From Gonatopus flavifemur (lineage: Eukaryota > Arthropoda > Insecta > Hymenoptera > Dryinidae): a DNA stretch of 64,000 bases. Position numbers and translations under genes: made by a program. Below, piece by piece: positions 8,728 to 21,838 of this stretch; positions within the stretch are counted from its first letter, which is position 1; the number at the start of each line of letters is the position of its first letter. Under the pieces are notes generated by a model, which was not told the DNA's origin, did not search any database, and was given only the letters and a program-made list of their open reading frames with translations. The stretch spans positions 2,309,501 to 2,373,500 of the forward strand of contig JAFFJZ010000025.1 in assembly GCA_018340375.1 (NCBI GenBank), in the 5' to 3' direction.

Positions 8728-9791
8728 CCCCAAACGGTGTGCGTTCTACTGCAGCAGAATAATTAGGATATCAATATATTATGTTTATGACATAATATAA
8801 TGTAACTGTTGGTGTGATCATTATTATGTTATAAATCAATATAATGTCCTTATTACATACAACATAGAACGTTTTGGGGTCAGGATAGAGTAGGGTAAAG
8901 TAGGATAGGAGTGTACCCCCACATTTAGTACCCACCCCGAAACCCAAACAGTATGCTGTCTATCCCAGACAGCACTGAAACGTTTTGAGAACATTCACAA
9001 AACATGGTTGGTAATATACGAAACATGCAAAAAACGTCCCAGGATATTTTAAAAACGTTGGATGTATGTTTTGGAAACGTGAAAATGTCCTAGGAAGTTT
9101 TATTTACGTTTTCGAGGGAGGTTATGGAAACATTTTACCGAACATGATTCAAAAACGTCGCATAAATGTTTTCCTTATTTCTTCCAATTATTGAAATGTT
9201 CCAAAAATATTTCAAATACATGAAAATAATGTTTCCAAAATCTAACAGGATGCATTGAAAAAAAAACGTTTTTAAAACATCCAGGATATGTTTTCAGAAT
9301 CAAATCTAGGAAACCAGAAACAAGTTTCTAAAATGTTCCGAGAATCTTCGGTGCTGTCTGGGATTATAATATAGGTATGTCATATTGCATAATACAATAA
9401 TTTGGAGTTCTGGGTGAATATTGAATGTACGTGCGTATTCTTGACATCTTCATGCCATCCTAAACCCCAAACGTTGTGGTTGATATGTAATAATTACATC
9501 AACAATTCACATCACATCACCTTATATTATATTTTATCAATATGATCATATTAGACTGATTCTCTAACAGTAAACCGCACCCGTTTGGGGTTCGAGGTGT
9601 GTGTCAAATGTAGGGGCGTACTCTTAACACTTCCACCCTACCCCGACCCCCGAGGATGGTGTGTAGATGTAATAATTATTTACATTATATCACTGATAAT
9701 ATAATAATAATAAGACTAACAATTATATAGCATAATATGATATAATTATGTTGTAATCATTCTACTACAATAGAGCGCATACCGTTTGGGG
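8728..9791. repeat. Cluster of three degenerate palindromic units
   Basis: Three units start with CCCCAAACGG-like sequence and end with its inverse (8728-8879, 9465-9590, ~9645-9791). Their interiors are A+T-rich and contain TAATTATTACAT or ATAATATAATGT motifs. They look like copies of one palindromic MITE family. A separate element at 8964-9362 is inserted between the first and second. No gene is present. Confidence 0.5.
8964..9362. mobile_element. CCC-type MITE, 399 bp, AT duplication
   Basis: CCCAGACAGCAC at the left and GTGCTGTCTGGG at the right are perfect inverted ends, flanked by AT (8962-8963 and 9363-9364). The interior is a degenerate array of AAACGTTTT and GGAACATTTT motifs. A single matching end (GCTGTCTGGG) also occurs at ~47567-47577, suggesting a truncated relative. 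Confidence 0.8.
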
Positions 9792-10610
9792 TTTGGGTTG
9801 GGTATTGTGTGTAAAATTGCCACAAGATTTAAAATGGGGAAGAATGGAAATCACATTTTGCCAGGGTAGACCGCATACGACATGTGATCTACCTTGGTAG
9901 ACCGCATATGGCAGGTATACCCATCATGGTATGTGGAATAACACAATTACATCTTACCTGTGAGTGCATTATGATTTGCAGCCTCGATTTTGGATATAAC
10001 CTTAAGATTAAGTATCAGTTGTCTATCCAATTGCTTCAGTCGAGCTGAACTACAATTACCCTTTATTAGTTATAAACTAGTCTCTATACAGAAGATATAA
10101 TTTTATATGCTCAAATCTCTTCACGCAGACTTTGTATAGTTCGCTTCACATTTGTTTACAATCCTGAATGAATAAACAACGGTCCTCTGAACACTAGGAT
10201 TTTGAATGTATGCACTATGGAGCCTTCCGAAGTCGCTGATCAGATCAGATGACCAGCTACTTCGGGAGGCTCCTATGATTCTGCTCATAAGGAAATTGAG
10301 CTGAGATTGAATACTCTCTGTCAAAATTACACAAACAACAAAATCATATCAAACATACCTTTTCTCACCAGATATCTCTGTATTTTTTCCTTTCTAGAGA
10401 GAGATGAGAAATATTTAGAGTGGTTTTTTTCCAGTCGCTTTATATTAGTTGAGCTCAACTATGGTCATTATCGATCAGGGTGTGCGAGGAGGACAATGTT
10501 TCATTCATTCACTTTCCTCTGAGCAGACTCAGTATATGGTATGTTTCATCTTTCGCTCACGATTCTGGTTAGGGAATAGTATACACTGGCAGACTGTCCA
10601 TCAGGTTTTA
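9792..10610. other. No gene recognised
   Basis: Contains a short direct repeat (two copies of GGTAGACCGCATA, about 31 bp apart near 9865-9920) and a small inverted repeat near 10205-10275 (AGCCTCCCGAAGT-like). No supported reading frame. Confidence 0.45.
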
Positions 10611-10728
10611 TGGTATATCCCAGAGCTGCCAGATGAGCTCCGACGCTGAGGGGAAATGTACCCCCACCATCACTTCATGTATATAATAGTTGTAAGTATT
10701 GGTAAGTAACACTTACAACACATACATA

Positions 10729-12022
10729 CGAGGGTGGATTGATAAGTTTCCGGCCTGACCAAGAGATGGCGCCACTAGGCCTACCTTGTGGTGGCGTTCT
10801 ATAGTACCATCCTTAGATAGCTTGTAGCTATAGTTTCAGTCCGATCGCCATGTTAGTTTAGTTTTGAGAGCACGCTGACCAAGACGCCTCTGTGTTTTTC
10901 GTAAAAATGGAAAAGCTGGAAAATCGTGCTGTCATCAAATACTTTTATTTGAAGGGGTTAACGCCGAAGGAAATTAAAGAAGAGATGGACTCAACACTGG
11001 GGACATCCTCCCCATCATATTCAACCGTTAAGCAGTGGGTTTCCGAGTTTAAAAAGGGTCGTGTGAGCACCTCTGATGAGCCTCGCTCAGGACGCCCCAT
11101 TGAGGTCACAACTCCAGATATGATCGGAAAAATCCATCGAATAGTGCTGAAAGACCGCAGATTGAAAGTTCGTGAGATAGCTGAGACCTGTAAGATGTCA
11201 TATGAACGTGTACAAAATATTTTGCACCAACATTTGTATATGGAAAAGCTCTGTGCAAGATGGGTGCCGCGTTTGCTAACAGTCGACCAAAAATTGATTC
11301 GAAAGAACATTTCCACCGCCAATTTGGCGTTGTATAAGCGTAATCCAAGCGAATTTTTGCGTCGATTCGTAACCGTTGACGAAACTTGGGTCCACCACTA
11401 CACTCCTGAAACCAAAGAACAGTCTAAACAGTGGATTGGACCAGGGGAACCAACTCCAAAGAAGGCAAAAACAATTTTTTCGGCGAACAAGGTTATGGCT
11501 ACTGTTTTTTGGGATGCAAGAGGTATTGTATACATTGATTACCTTGAAAAGGGTAAAACTATCACTGGTCAATACTACGCAGACTTATTGCAACGTTTGA
11601 GCCACGAAGTGAAAATTAAACGACCTCATCTGGCGAAGAAAAAAATCTTGTTTCATCACGATAACGCACCAGCGCACACGTCAATCGTTGCGATGGCTAA
11701 AATCAACGATCTGAAGTTTGAATTAATGCCGCACCCTGCCTACTCTCCAGACCTAGCCCCGAGTGACTATTATCTGTTTTCTAACCTCAAAAAATGGCTT
11801 GGCGGTAAGAGATTTGCGGACAATGAAGAAGTAATCGAAGCTATCAATGGGTATTTTGAGGAGCTTGACGAATCAGTCTATAGAGATGGCATTACTAGAC
11901 TAGAACACCGCTATGAGAAATGTATCAGCCTTGGAGGAGATTATGTTGAGAAATACAAAAAAAAAAGTTCTTAAAAACGTTGTCTTTCTTGGTCAGGCCG
12001 GAAACTTATCAATCCACCCTCG
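10729..12022 (+). mobile_element. Complete mariner transposon, 1,294 bp
   Basis: Perfect inverted ends of about 36 bp beginning CGAGGGTGGATTGATAAG, flanked by TA at 10727-10728 and 12023-12024. It contains one uninterrupted transposase frame. Perfect ends and an intact frame suggest recent activity. Confidence 0.95.
10907..11974 (+). CDS. Mariner transposase (DD34D), apparently intact
   Basis: 355 residues from the ATG at 10907; an upstream GTG in the same frame is not needed. Residues 1-115 are the paired helix-turn-helix DNA-binding region, with the RSGRP linker at ~61-65. The catalytic acidic residues are D158 (TVDETW), D252 (HHDNAPAH) and D287 (LAPSDYY), with 34 residues between the last two, the mariner signature. 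WVPRLL (~118) replaces the usual WVPHEL. Length is normal and there are no stops. The enzyme cuts and pastes the element at TA sites in the nucleus. Confidence 0.95.
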   Translation: MEKLENRAVIKYFYLKGLTPKEIKEEMDSTLGTSSPSYSTVKQWVSEFKKGRVSTSDEPRSGRPIEVTTPDMIGKIHRIVLKDRRLKVREIAETCKMSYERVQNILHQHLYMEKLCARWVPRLLTVDQKLIRKNISTANLALYKRNPSEFLRRFVTVDETWVHHYTPETKEQSKQWIGPGEPTPKKAKTIFSANKVMATVFWDARGIVYIDYLEKGKTITGQYYADLLQRLSHEVKIKRPHLAKKKILFHHDNAPAHTSIVAMAKINDLKFELMPHPAYSPDLAPSDYYLFSNLKKWLGGKRFADNEEVIEAINGYFEELDESVYRDGITRLEHRYEKCISLGGDYVEKYKKKSS

Positions 12023-12091
12023 TATATGAGGTGATGGTGGGGGTACATTTCCCCTCAGCGTCGGAGCTCATCTGGCAGCTCTGGTATATCC

Positions 12092-13264
12092 ACTATAATT
12101 TTACCTGTAAAGAAGTTGCAAATGAACACGAATAATTCTTGAGCAAGTTCGGTATAATATTTTTCATCAATTGCGATCCTAATTGGAAAAATCTACAGTA
12201 GCTGACTGTCCGTCAGGGATTATGATATATCTGCTATGCTTATACCTGTGAAGGAATCATGTATTTCATGAATTATCCATCATGCTGAGCTTATCTTTGT
12301 ATGTCTTCCAATCTTCTGAATGCAGCAAATAGATTCATACCTCTCTCTAACTTCTTCTGTTTTTTCACAAATAAGCTCTCTATCATTCGTTCATCCATTC
12401 ATGAATTCTTCTATGTAATCTATAGAAGTATATATCGTCCCGAATTATTTGTGTTTAATTGGTGTTCAGAATTACATAATATCGTAGCAACCTGTGAATC
12501 ATTCATTCTCCAATTATCTTTCCGATATTATTATAATAATTTGTCAACACATCGCCTCATTGACAGATCATTTCTGGGAGCATAAAGTGGAAAAGAGAAC
12601 TTTCAGACTGATTTCAGCGTCGCCGTACGGAAGAGCACTCGAACTTATAAGGAAAGTGGAGGGGATGGCATCCATAGTCACCACCACATGCATAATGTAT
12701 TCACGTACACATGTATGCATTCCTAGGTATATGCTTGTGAGCCTACTGAAAACAAAATATTTTCGTCAATCTATATGAACAATCTGGATCGATTGTATTG
12801 ATTGGCTATGTTCATATCTAATAATCAATCAATTGTTCAGATTTTTCATGCAGAATAATATTGGAAACATAATAAGCAATTGAAACTCAACAAGTCCCTG
12901 GTAGACTTGAAAGACCTCAGAAAGACCCTGGAAAGACCGTCTTTTAGTTCAAAAAGAAGACCCTGAGAAGACCCTGAGAAAAATTGAATTTGTGATGCGA
13001 GAACTGAACGTAGGGGAAAAATAAGAAGACTATCGTGAAGCAGAGGGTTCAAGCTATCGATTATAAGTCATACAAGAAGGAATTTCAGTCATTGAAACGG
13101 TAATTGGATAGTTTAGAAATAAGTTGATTTTCGGCGAAAAATCGACACGACACAGCAGTTCTCGTAGACCGGGGAGGCGTGGCTTTGACGAAGGAGAAAG
13201 GGACATAGAGAGCGAAAGGGAAGGACTAGGCCACGCCCAAAAAGTCAGGGTCGCGAGCATGCGA
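12092..13264. other. No gene recognised
   Basis: Intergenic, A+T-rich to about 12,880. From ~12,886 short GACCTTG/GACCCTG purine-rich repeats appear, related to the start of the satellite unit downstream. 13,150-13,260 is locally G+C-rich. No supported coding region. Confidence 0.5.
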
Positions 13265-16200
13265 ACGCACAGAGAAATCGTGAAAAGACCCTGAAAAGGC
13301 CTTAGGAAGACCTTGGGAGAAATCATATTTCTCCGGCATTTTTCGGATCACGTACCATCTGGGACATGGATTTCGCATTGCGGGTACGTCGAAGAAAGTA
13401 CACATGAAGTAGGACGAATTTCTTGACATCACCATTCCCTTAGGAATTCGATACAACTTGAAAATTGTAAAAAGACCTTGAAGAGACCCTGAAGAGACCT
13501 CAGGAAGACCTTGAGGGAAATTATATTCCTCCGACGTTGTTCGAATCATGTATCATCTGGGACATGGATTTCGCATTGAGGGTATGTCGGAGAGAGTACA
13601 CATGGAGTAGGGAAAATTTTTTGACATCACAATTCCCTTAAGGATTCGATACAACTTGGAAATTGTAAAAAGAACTTGAAAAGACCGTGGAAAGACTTTG
13701 GGAGAAATTATATTTCTCCGACGTTTTTCGAATCATGTATCTTCTGGAACATAGATTTCGCATTAAGGGTATGTTAAAAAAAGTACACATGGAATGAGGG
13801 AAATTTTTTGACATCACAATTCCCTTAAGAATTCGATACAACTTGGAAATTGTAAAAAGAACTTGGGAAGACCGTGGAAAGACTTTGGGAGAAATTATAT
13901 TTCTCCGAAGTTTATCGAATTATGTATCGCCTAGAACATGAATTTCACATTCAGGAAATTTCGGAGGAAGTACACATAATTTGAAACAAACTTTTTGACA
14001 TGAGAATTTCCTCGGGGATTCGAGGAAACCTGAACATTGTATAAAGACCTTGGAAAGACCCTGAAAAGACCTCAGAAAGACCTTGAGAGAAATCATATTT
14101 CTCCGACGTTTAACGAATGTTGTATCATCTGGGACATGGATTTCGCATCAAGGGTATGTCGAAGGAAGTACACGTGGAGTAGAAAAAATTTTTTGACATC
14201 ACAATTCCCTTAAAAATTTGATACAACTTGGAAATTGTAAGGAGAACTCGAAAAGACCGTGGAAAGACTTTGGCAGGGATTATATTTCTCCGACGTTTTT
14301 CGGATTATGTATCATCTGAGAGATGGATTTCGCATTAAGGGTATGTTAAAAAAAGTACACATGGAATAAGGGAAATTTTTTGACACCACAATTCCCTTAA
14401 GAATTCGATACAACTTGGAAATTGTAAAAAGAACTTGGAAAGACCGTGGGAAGACTCTGGGAAAAATTATATTTCTCCGACGTTTATCGAATTATGTATC
14501 GCCTAGAACATGAATTTCACATTCAGGAGATTTCGGAGGAAGTACACATAATTAGAAACAAACTTTTTGACATGACAATTTCTTTGGGGGTTCGAGGAAA
14601 CCTGAACATTGTATAAAGACCTTGGAAAGACCCTGAAAAGACCTCAGGAAGACCTTGAGGGAAATTCAATTTCTCCGGCGGTTCCGAATCATGTATCATC
14701 TAGAACATGGATTTCGCATTAAGGGTATGTCCAAAAAAGTACACATGGAGTAGATGAAATATTTCGACATCACAATTGCCTTAGGAATTCGATAGAACTT
14801 GAAAATTGTGGAAAGACCTCGAAAAGACCCTGGGAGGACCTTAGAATGACCTTAAGAGAAATTAAACATCTCCGACGTTTTTCGGATCATGTATCATCTG
14901 AGACATGGATTTCGTAATAAGGGTATGTCAAAAAGAGTACACATGATGGAGAAAATCTTTGTGACATCACAATTCCCTTAGAAATTCGATACAACTTGGA
15001 AATTCTGAGAAGAACTCGAAAAGACCGTGGAAAGACTTTGGGAGGAATTATATTTCTCCGACGTTTTTCGGATCATGTATCATCTGAGACATGGATTTCG
15101 CAATGAGGTTTTGTCAAAAACAGTACACATGAAGCAGGAAAAATTCTTCGACATCACAGTTCCTTTAGGAATTCGATACAAATTAGAACTGTTAGAAGCA
15201 CTTGAAAAGACCTCAGAGAGACCTTGAGGGAAATCTAATTTCTCCGGCGGTTCCGAATCATGTATCATCTGAAACATGGATTCCGCATTGAGGGTTTGTC
15301 AAAAACAGTACACATGAAGTGGGGAAAATTCTTTGACATCACAGTGCCTTTAGGAATTCGATGCAACTTAAAACTGTAGAAAGCACTTGAAAAGACCTCC
15401 GGAAGACCTTGAGAGGAATTATATTTCTCCGGCGTTTTCCGAATCATTTATCATCTGGAACATGGACTCCGCATTAACAGTACGTCAAAGAAAGTACACA
15501 AGAGGTAGAGAAACTTTTCTGACATCAGAATTTCCTTAGGAATCCGATACAACCTCAAAATTGTAAAAAGACATTGAAAAAACCCTGGGAAGACCTCAGA
15601 AAGACCTTGAGAGAAATTATATTGCTCCGACGTTTTCCGGATCATGTTCCATCTGAGACATGGATTTCGCATCGAGGGTATGTGAAAAAGAGTACACATG
15701 AGGTACAAAAGATTTTTCGACATCACAATTCCCTTAGGAATCCCATACGACTTGAAAATTGTAAAAAGACCTCGAAAAGACCCTGGAAAGACCTCAGAAA
15801 CACCTTGAGAGAAATTATATTGCTCCGACGTTTTTTCGCATCATGTATCATCTGAGACATGGATTTCGCATTAAGGGTATGTCAAAAAGAGTACACATGA
15901 TGGAGAAAAATCTTTTTGACATCACAATTCCCTTGAGAATTCGATACAACTTGAAAATTGTAAAAAGAACTTGGACAGACCGTGGGAGGACTTTGGGAGA
16001 AATTATATTTCTCCGACGTTTAACGAATCTTGTATCATCTGGAACATGGAATTCCGCATCAAGGGTATGTCGGAGGAAGTACACATGAAGTGAAAAAAAT
16101 TTTTTGACATCACAATTCCCTTAGGAATTCGATACAACTCGGGAACCGTAAAGAGCACTTGAAAAGACCACAGAAGGACCTTGGGGGAAATTATATTTCT

Positions 16201-19200
16201 CCGGCGGTTCCGAATCATGTATCATCTGGAACATGGATTATGCATTGAGGGTATGTTCAAAAAAGTACACATGGAGTAGAAAAAATTTTTCGACATCACA
16301 ATTCCCTTAGGAATCCGATACGACTTGAAAATTGTAAAAAGACCTCGAAAAGACCCTGGAAAGACCTCAGAAACACCTTGAGAGAAATTATATTGCTCCG
16401 ACGTTTTTTTGGATCATGTACCATCTGGGACATGAATTTCGCATTGAGGGTATGTCGAAGAGAGTACGCATGAAGTAGGGAAAATTTTTTGACATCACGA
16501 TTCCCTTAAGAATTCGTTACAACTTGGAGATTGTAAAAAGAACTCGGAAAGACCGTGGGAAGACTTTGGGAGAAATTATATTTCTCCGACGGTAAACGAA
16601 TCTTGTATCATCTGGAACATGGAATTCCGCATCAAGGGTATGTCGGAGGAAGTACACATGAAGTGAAAAAAATTTTTTGACATCACAATTCCCTTAGGAA
16701 TTCGATGCAACTCGAGAATCGTAAAGAGCACTTGAGAAGACCTCAGAGAGGCCTTGAGGGAAATTCAATTTCTCCGGCGGTTCCGCATCATGTATCATCT
16801 GGAACATGGATTTCGCATTAAGGGTATGTCCAAAAAAGTACACATGGAGTAGAAAGAATTTTTCGACATCACAATTGCCTTAGGAATTCGATACAACTTG
16901 AAAATTGTGGAAAGACCTCAGAATGACCTTGAGAGAAATTATACATCTCCGACGTTTTTCGCATCATGTATCATCTGAGACATGGATTTCGCATTAAGGG
17001 TATGTCAAAAAGAGTACACATGATGGAGAAAAATCTTTTTGACATCACAATTCCCTTGAGAATTCGATACAACTTGAAAATTGTAAAAAGAACTTGGACA
17101 GACCGTGGGAGGACTTTGGGAGAAATTATATTTCTCCGACGGTAAACGAATCTTGTATCATCTGGAACATGGAATTCCGCATCAAGGGTATGTCGGAGGA
17201 AGTACACATGAAGTGAAAAAAATTTTTTGACATCACAATTCCCTTAGGAATTCGATGCAACTCGAGAATCGTAAAGAGCACTTGAGAAGACCTCAGAGAG
17301 GCCTTGGGGGAAATTCAATTTCTCCGGCGGTTCCGCATCATGTATCATCTGGAACATGGATTTCGCATTAAGGGTATGTCCAAAAAAGCACACATGGAGT
17401 AGAAAAAATTTTTCGACATCACAATTGCCTTAGGAATTCGATACAACTTGAAAATTGTGGAAAGACCTCGAAAAGACCCCGGGAAGACCTCAGAATGACC
17501 TTAAGAGAAATCAAACATCTCCGACGTTTTTCGGATCATGTATCATCTGAGACATGGATTTCGTATTAAGGGTATGTCAAAAAGAGTAAACATGATGGAG
17601 ATAAATCTTTGTGACATCACAATTCCCTCGAGAATTCGATACAACTTGGAAATCGTGAGAAGAACTCGAAAAGACCGTGGAAAGACTTTGGGAGGAATTA
17701 TATTTCTCCGACGTTTTTCGGATCATGTATCATCTGAGACATGGATTTCGCAATGAAGTTTTGTCAAAAACAGTACACATGAAGTGGGAAAAATTCTTCG
17801 ACATCACAGTTCCTTTAGGAATTCGATACAACTTAAAAGTGTTAGGAGCACTTGAAAAGACCTCAGAGAGACCTTGAGGGGAATTCAATTTCTCCGGCGG
17901 TTCCGAATCATGGATGAGGATTTTGGGAGAAATTATATTTCTCCGACGGTAAACGAATCTTGTATCATCTGGAACATGGAATTCCGCATCAAGGGTATGT
18001 CGGAGGAAGTACACATGAAGTGAAAAAAATTTTTTGACATCACAATTCCCTTAGGAATTCGATGCAACTCGAGAATCGTAAAGAGCACTTGAGAAGACCT
18101 CAGAGAGGCCTTGAGGGAAATTCAATTTCTCCGGCGGTTCCGCATCATGTATCATCTGGAACATGGATTTCGCATTAAGGGTATGTCCAAAGAAGTACAC
18201 ATGGAGTAGAAAGAATTTTTCGACATCACAATTGCCTTAGGAATTCGGTACAACTTGAAAATTGTGGAAAGACCTCGAAAAGACCCTAGGAGGACCTTAG
18301 AATGACCTTAAGAGAAATTAAACATCTCCGACGTTTTTCGGATCATGTATCATCTGAGACATGGATTTCGTAATAAGGGTATGTCAAAAAGAGTACACAT
18401 GATGGAGAAAAATCTTTTTGACATCACAATTCCCTTAGAAATTCGATACAACTTGGAAATTCTGAGAAGAACTCGAAAAGACCGTGGAAAGACTTTGGGA
18501 GGAATTATATTTCTCCGACGTTTTTCGGATCATGTATCATCTGAGACATGGATTTCGCAATGAGGTTTTGTCAAAAACAGTACACATGAAGCAGGAAAAA
18601 TTCTTCGACATCACAGTTCCTCTAGGAATTCGATACAACTTAGAACTGTTAGAAGCATTTGAAAAGACCTCAGAAGACCTTGAGGGACATCCAATTTCTC
18701 CGGCGGTTCCGAATCATGTATCATCTGAAACATGGATTCCGCATTGAGGGTTTGTCAAAAACAGTACACATGAAGTGGGGAAAATTCTTTGACATCACAG
18801 TGCCTTTAGGAATTCGATGCAACTTAAAACTGTAGAAAGCACTTGAAAAGACCTCAGGAAGACCCTGAGAGGAATTATATTTCTCCGGCGTTTTCCGAAT
18901 CATTTATCATCTGGAACATGGACTCCGCATTAACAGTACGTCAAAGAAAGTACACAAGAAGTAGAGCAACTTTTCTGACATCAGAATTCCCTTAGGAATC
19001 CGATACAACCTCAAAATTGTAAAAAGACATTGAAAAAATCCTGGAAAGACCTCAGAAAGACCTTGAGAGAAATTATATTGCTCCGACGTTTTTTTTGGAT
19101 CATGTACCATCTGGGACATGAATTTCGCATCGAGGGTATGTCGAAGAGAGTACACATGAAGTAGGGGAAATTTTTTGACATCACGATTCCCCTCAGAATT

Positions 19201-20800
19201 CGTTACAACTTGGGGGTTGTAAAAAGAACTCGGAAAGACCGTGGGAAGACTTTGGGAGGAATTATATTTCTCCGACGTTTTTCGGATCATGTATCATCTG
19301 AGACATGGATTTCGCATCAAGGGTATGTGAAAAAGAGTACACATGAGGTAGAAAAGATTTTTTGACATCACAATTCCCTTAGGAATCCGATACGACTTGA
19401 AAATTGTAAAAAGACATCGAAAAGACCCTGGAAAGACCTCAGAAACACCTTGAGAGAAATTATATTGCTCCAACGTTTTTTTGGATCATGTACCATCTGG
19501 GGCATGAATTTCGCAATCAGGGTATGTCGAAGAGAGTACACATGAAGTAGGGAAAACTTTTTGACATCACAATTCCCTTAGGAATTTGATAAAACTCGAG
19601 AATCGTAAAAAGCACTTGAAAAGACCTCAGAAAGACCTTGGGGGAAATTGAAATTCTCCGGCCGGTCCGAATCATGTATCATCTGAGACATGGATTTCGA
19701 ATTAAGGGTATGTCAAAAAGGGTACACATGAAGCAGAAAAAATTTTTTGACATCACAATTCCCATGAGAATTCGATACAACTTGAAAATTGTAAAAAGAA
19801 CTTGGACAGACCGTGGGAGGACTTTGGGAGAAATTATATTTCTCCGACGGTAAACGAATCTTGTATCATTTCGAACATGGAATTCCGCATCAAGGGTATG
19901 TCGGAGGAAGTACACATGAAGTGAAAAAAATTTTTTGACATCACAATTCCCTCAGGAATTCGATACAACTCGAGAATCGTAAAGAGCACTTGAGAAGACC
20001 TCAGAGAGGCCTTGAGGGAAATTCAATTTCTCCGGCGGTTCCGCATCATGTATCATCTGGAACATGGATTTCGCATTAAGGGTATGTCCAAAAAAGTACA
20101 AATGGAGTAGAAAAAATTTTTCGACATCACAATTCCCTTAGGAATTCGATAAAACTCGAGAATCGTAAAAAGCACTTGAAAAGACCTCAGAAAGACCTTG
20201 GGGGAAATTGAAATTCTCCGGCCGGTCCGAATCATGTATCATCTGGAACATGGATTTCGCATTACAAGTATGTCAAAGAAAGTACACATGAAGCAGAAAA
20301 AATTTTTTGACATCACAATTCCCTTAGGAATTCGATAGAACTTGAAAATTGTAAAAAGAACTTGAAGAGACCGTGGAAAGACTTTGAGAGGAATCATATT
20401 CCATGGATTCTGCATCAAGGGGATGTCGAAGATTGTGCACATAATGTGAAAAGATTTTTGCAACATCATCATTCCCTTGGAAATCCGATAAACCTTGAAA
20501 CTCCTAAAAAACCTTGAGAAGACTGTGAAAAGAACTTGAAAAATTCATATTCCTCCGACGTTTTCAGAATTATATATCATCTGGGACATGTATTTTGCAT
20601 TGAGGGGATATTGGAGGAAGCACACATGATTTCAAAAAAATTTTCGACATCAGGATTCCCTTGGAAATTCCATTGAACTTGAAAATTTCAAAACGCGCTT
20701 GAAAAGGCCCTGAAAAGACCTCAGAAAGACCTTGAAAGAAATTATATCTCTCGGACGTTTCCTGAATTATATATCCGCTGGGTCATGGATTTCGGTTCTA
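13265..20800. repeat. Satellite array, ~190-bp monomer, about 40 copies
   Basis: The landmark TTTCTCCGACG or TTTCTCCGGCG recurs every ~185-200 bp from 13,330 to 20,755. Each monomer has a purine-rich block of ~12-bp subrepeats (AAGACCTTG/AAGACCCTG), a conserved block around ATCATGTATCATCTG, GTACACATGAAG, and a near-palindrome AATTCCCTTAGGAATTCG. Copies differ by roughly 5-20% by eye, but some groups are nearly identical, for example the blocks starting near 16,575, 17,130, 17,935 and 19,835, giving higher-order repeats of about 3, 4 and 10 monomers. A truncated monomer lies at 17,893-17,945. Short open frames on both strands are by-products of the repetition. Confidence 0.95.
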
Positions 20801-21502
20801 AAAAGTACGTTTCCCAAACATCTTGAGAACATCCATCAGCTGTCCTGATCAACACGTTTTGGAGACATTGTTCACACATGGTATGGTGGGTCTCAAGAAC
20901 CTCTTCGAAACGTCATATGGAAATCAAGTATTTCCACACAAATACATATATAAACGTCATATACAAAAACATGTCAACAGATACATGAAAACATATGAAC
21001 ACGCACAAATGTGTTCACAACGTTTCAAAACGGACCCAAGTATTGAACAACTATGAACATACATTTTGTCTTGAATGTTCGGAAAGATCTCATCCCTCAT
21101 ATCCACCCCGTTTCACGCTAGTGAACCTTACAAATCATCTTTCTAACAAGTCATCTTATTCCATCATCTTATGTCTCATCACACATCGTTTTCTACAAGA
21201 GAATATAATTACGTACGAAGAATTTAACAGACTATCTCCTAATCCTCAATCAACAACACCAACTACTGTAATCTCAACAATTTCTTCCCCACCGCGTGCA
21301 TAACACTCCCATTCCCAGACCCACCTCTGGAGGAAAAAGTGATGAGATGGGAAGGAAAAAGGAATCTCTGGTGGACTTCCGACTGCACATACCACAGCGG
21401 GACGGGAGTCCGCATACTTTCCTCCTCTATTGGTGCTAATTCCAGTTTATCAAAAGATTTGAATTTCAAAAGGTGTAAATCATCAAACTAATGGAGTATC
21501 TA
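20801..21502. other. Degenerate repeat, no gene
   Basis: 20,820-21,080 is rich in AACGTTT, GAACATCC and CATATGAACA motifs like the interior of the 8964-9362 element, and opens with CCCAAACATCTTGAGAACA. I could not find a matching right end. Nothing recognised from 21,090 to 21,502. Confidence 0.35.
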
Positions 21503-21600
21503 CCCCGAAAGAATACCAACTCCCAGGAATGTTCATTCAAAGTTCCCGGACGTTCTCATACGTCCAACGAAAGTTTATGAAGGTTTGTGTTCTCTTGGGG
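21503..21600. mobile_element. CCC-type MITE, 98 bp, TA duplication
   Basis: Starts CCCCGAAAGAATAC, ends GTGTTCTCTTGGGG, flanked by TA (21501-21502 and 21601-21602). Contains GGACGTTCTCATACGTCC, a small palindrome. Confidence 0.65.
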
Positions 21601-21838
21601 TAGTTTTATCATCTTCCCTAATATCGAGGGTACGAGAATTGTCAACACTCCCATCAGAATATCACACGAAGATGAACAGAACTTTCTGTTATTTGAAAGT
21701 GTGAAAATAATTTAGGATAACAGATGGTCAGCTCGTTGGTTAATCAAGTATGTGTAAGAAGTAATCAATCCGCTTCCAAACAGAGAAGCCATTCATCAAT
21801 AAAAATACACTCAACATAAATCTTTATATCAATTCTGC

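Larger units (their letters stand above)
10611..12091. repeat. Palindromic repeat split by the mariner
   Basis: 10611-10679 and 12025-12091 are inverted copies of each other (about 66 bp, only a few mismatches; shared core GAGCTCCGACGCTGAG). The mariner at 10729-12022 lies between the arms, next to a small hairpin (TGTAAGT...ACTTACA, 10689-10720). It reads as a foldback element with the mariner inserted near its centre. Confidence 0.7.

Noticed and set aside
13054..20472. Many short open frames on both strands with repeated peptides (MYHLRHGFR-like, MIRKTSEKYN-like)
   Set aside because: They follow the satellite monomer, shift frame between monomers, and appear on both strands.
13265..20800. 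CRISPR array
   Set aside because: Monomers of ~190 bp are homologous throughout, without the repeat-spacer alternation of CRISPR, and the context is eukaryotic.
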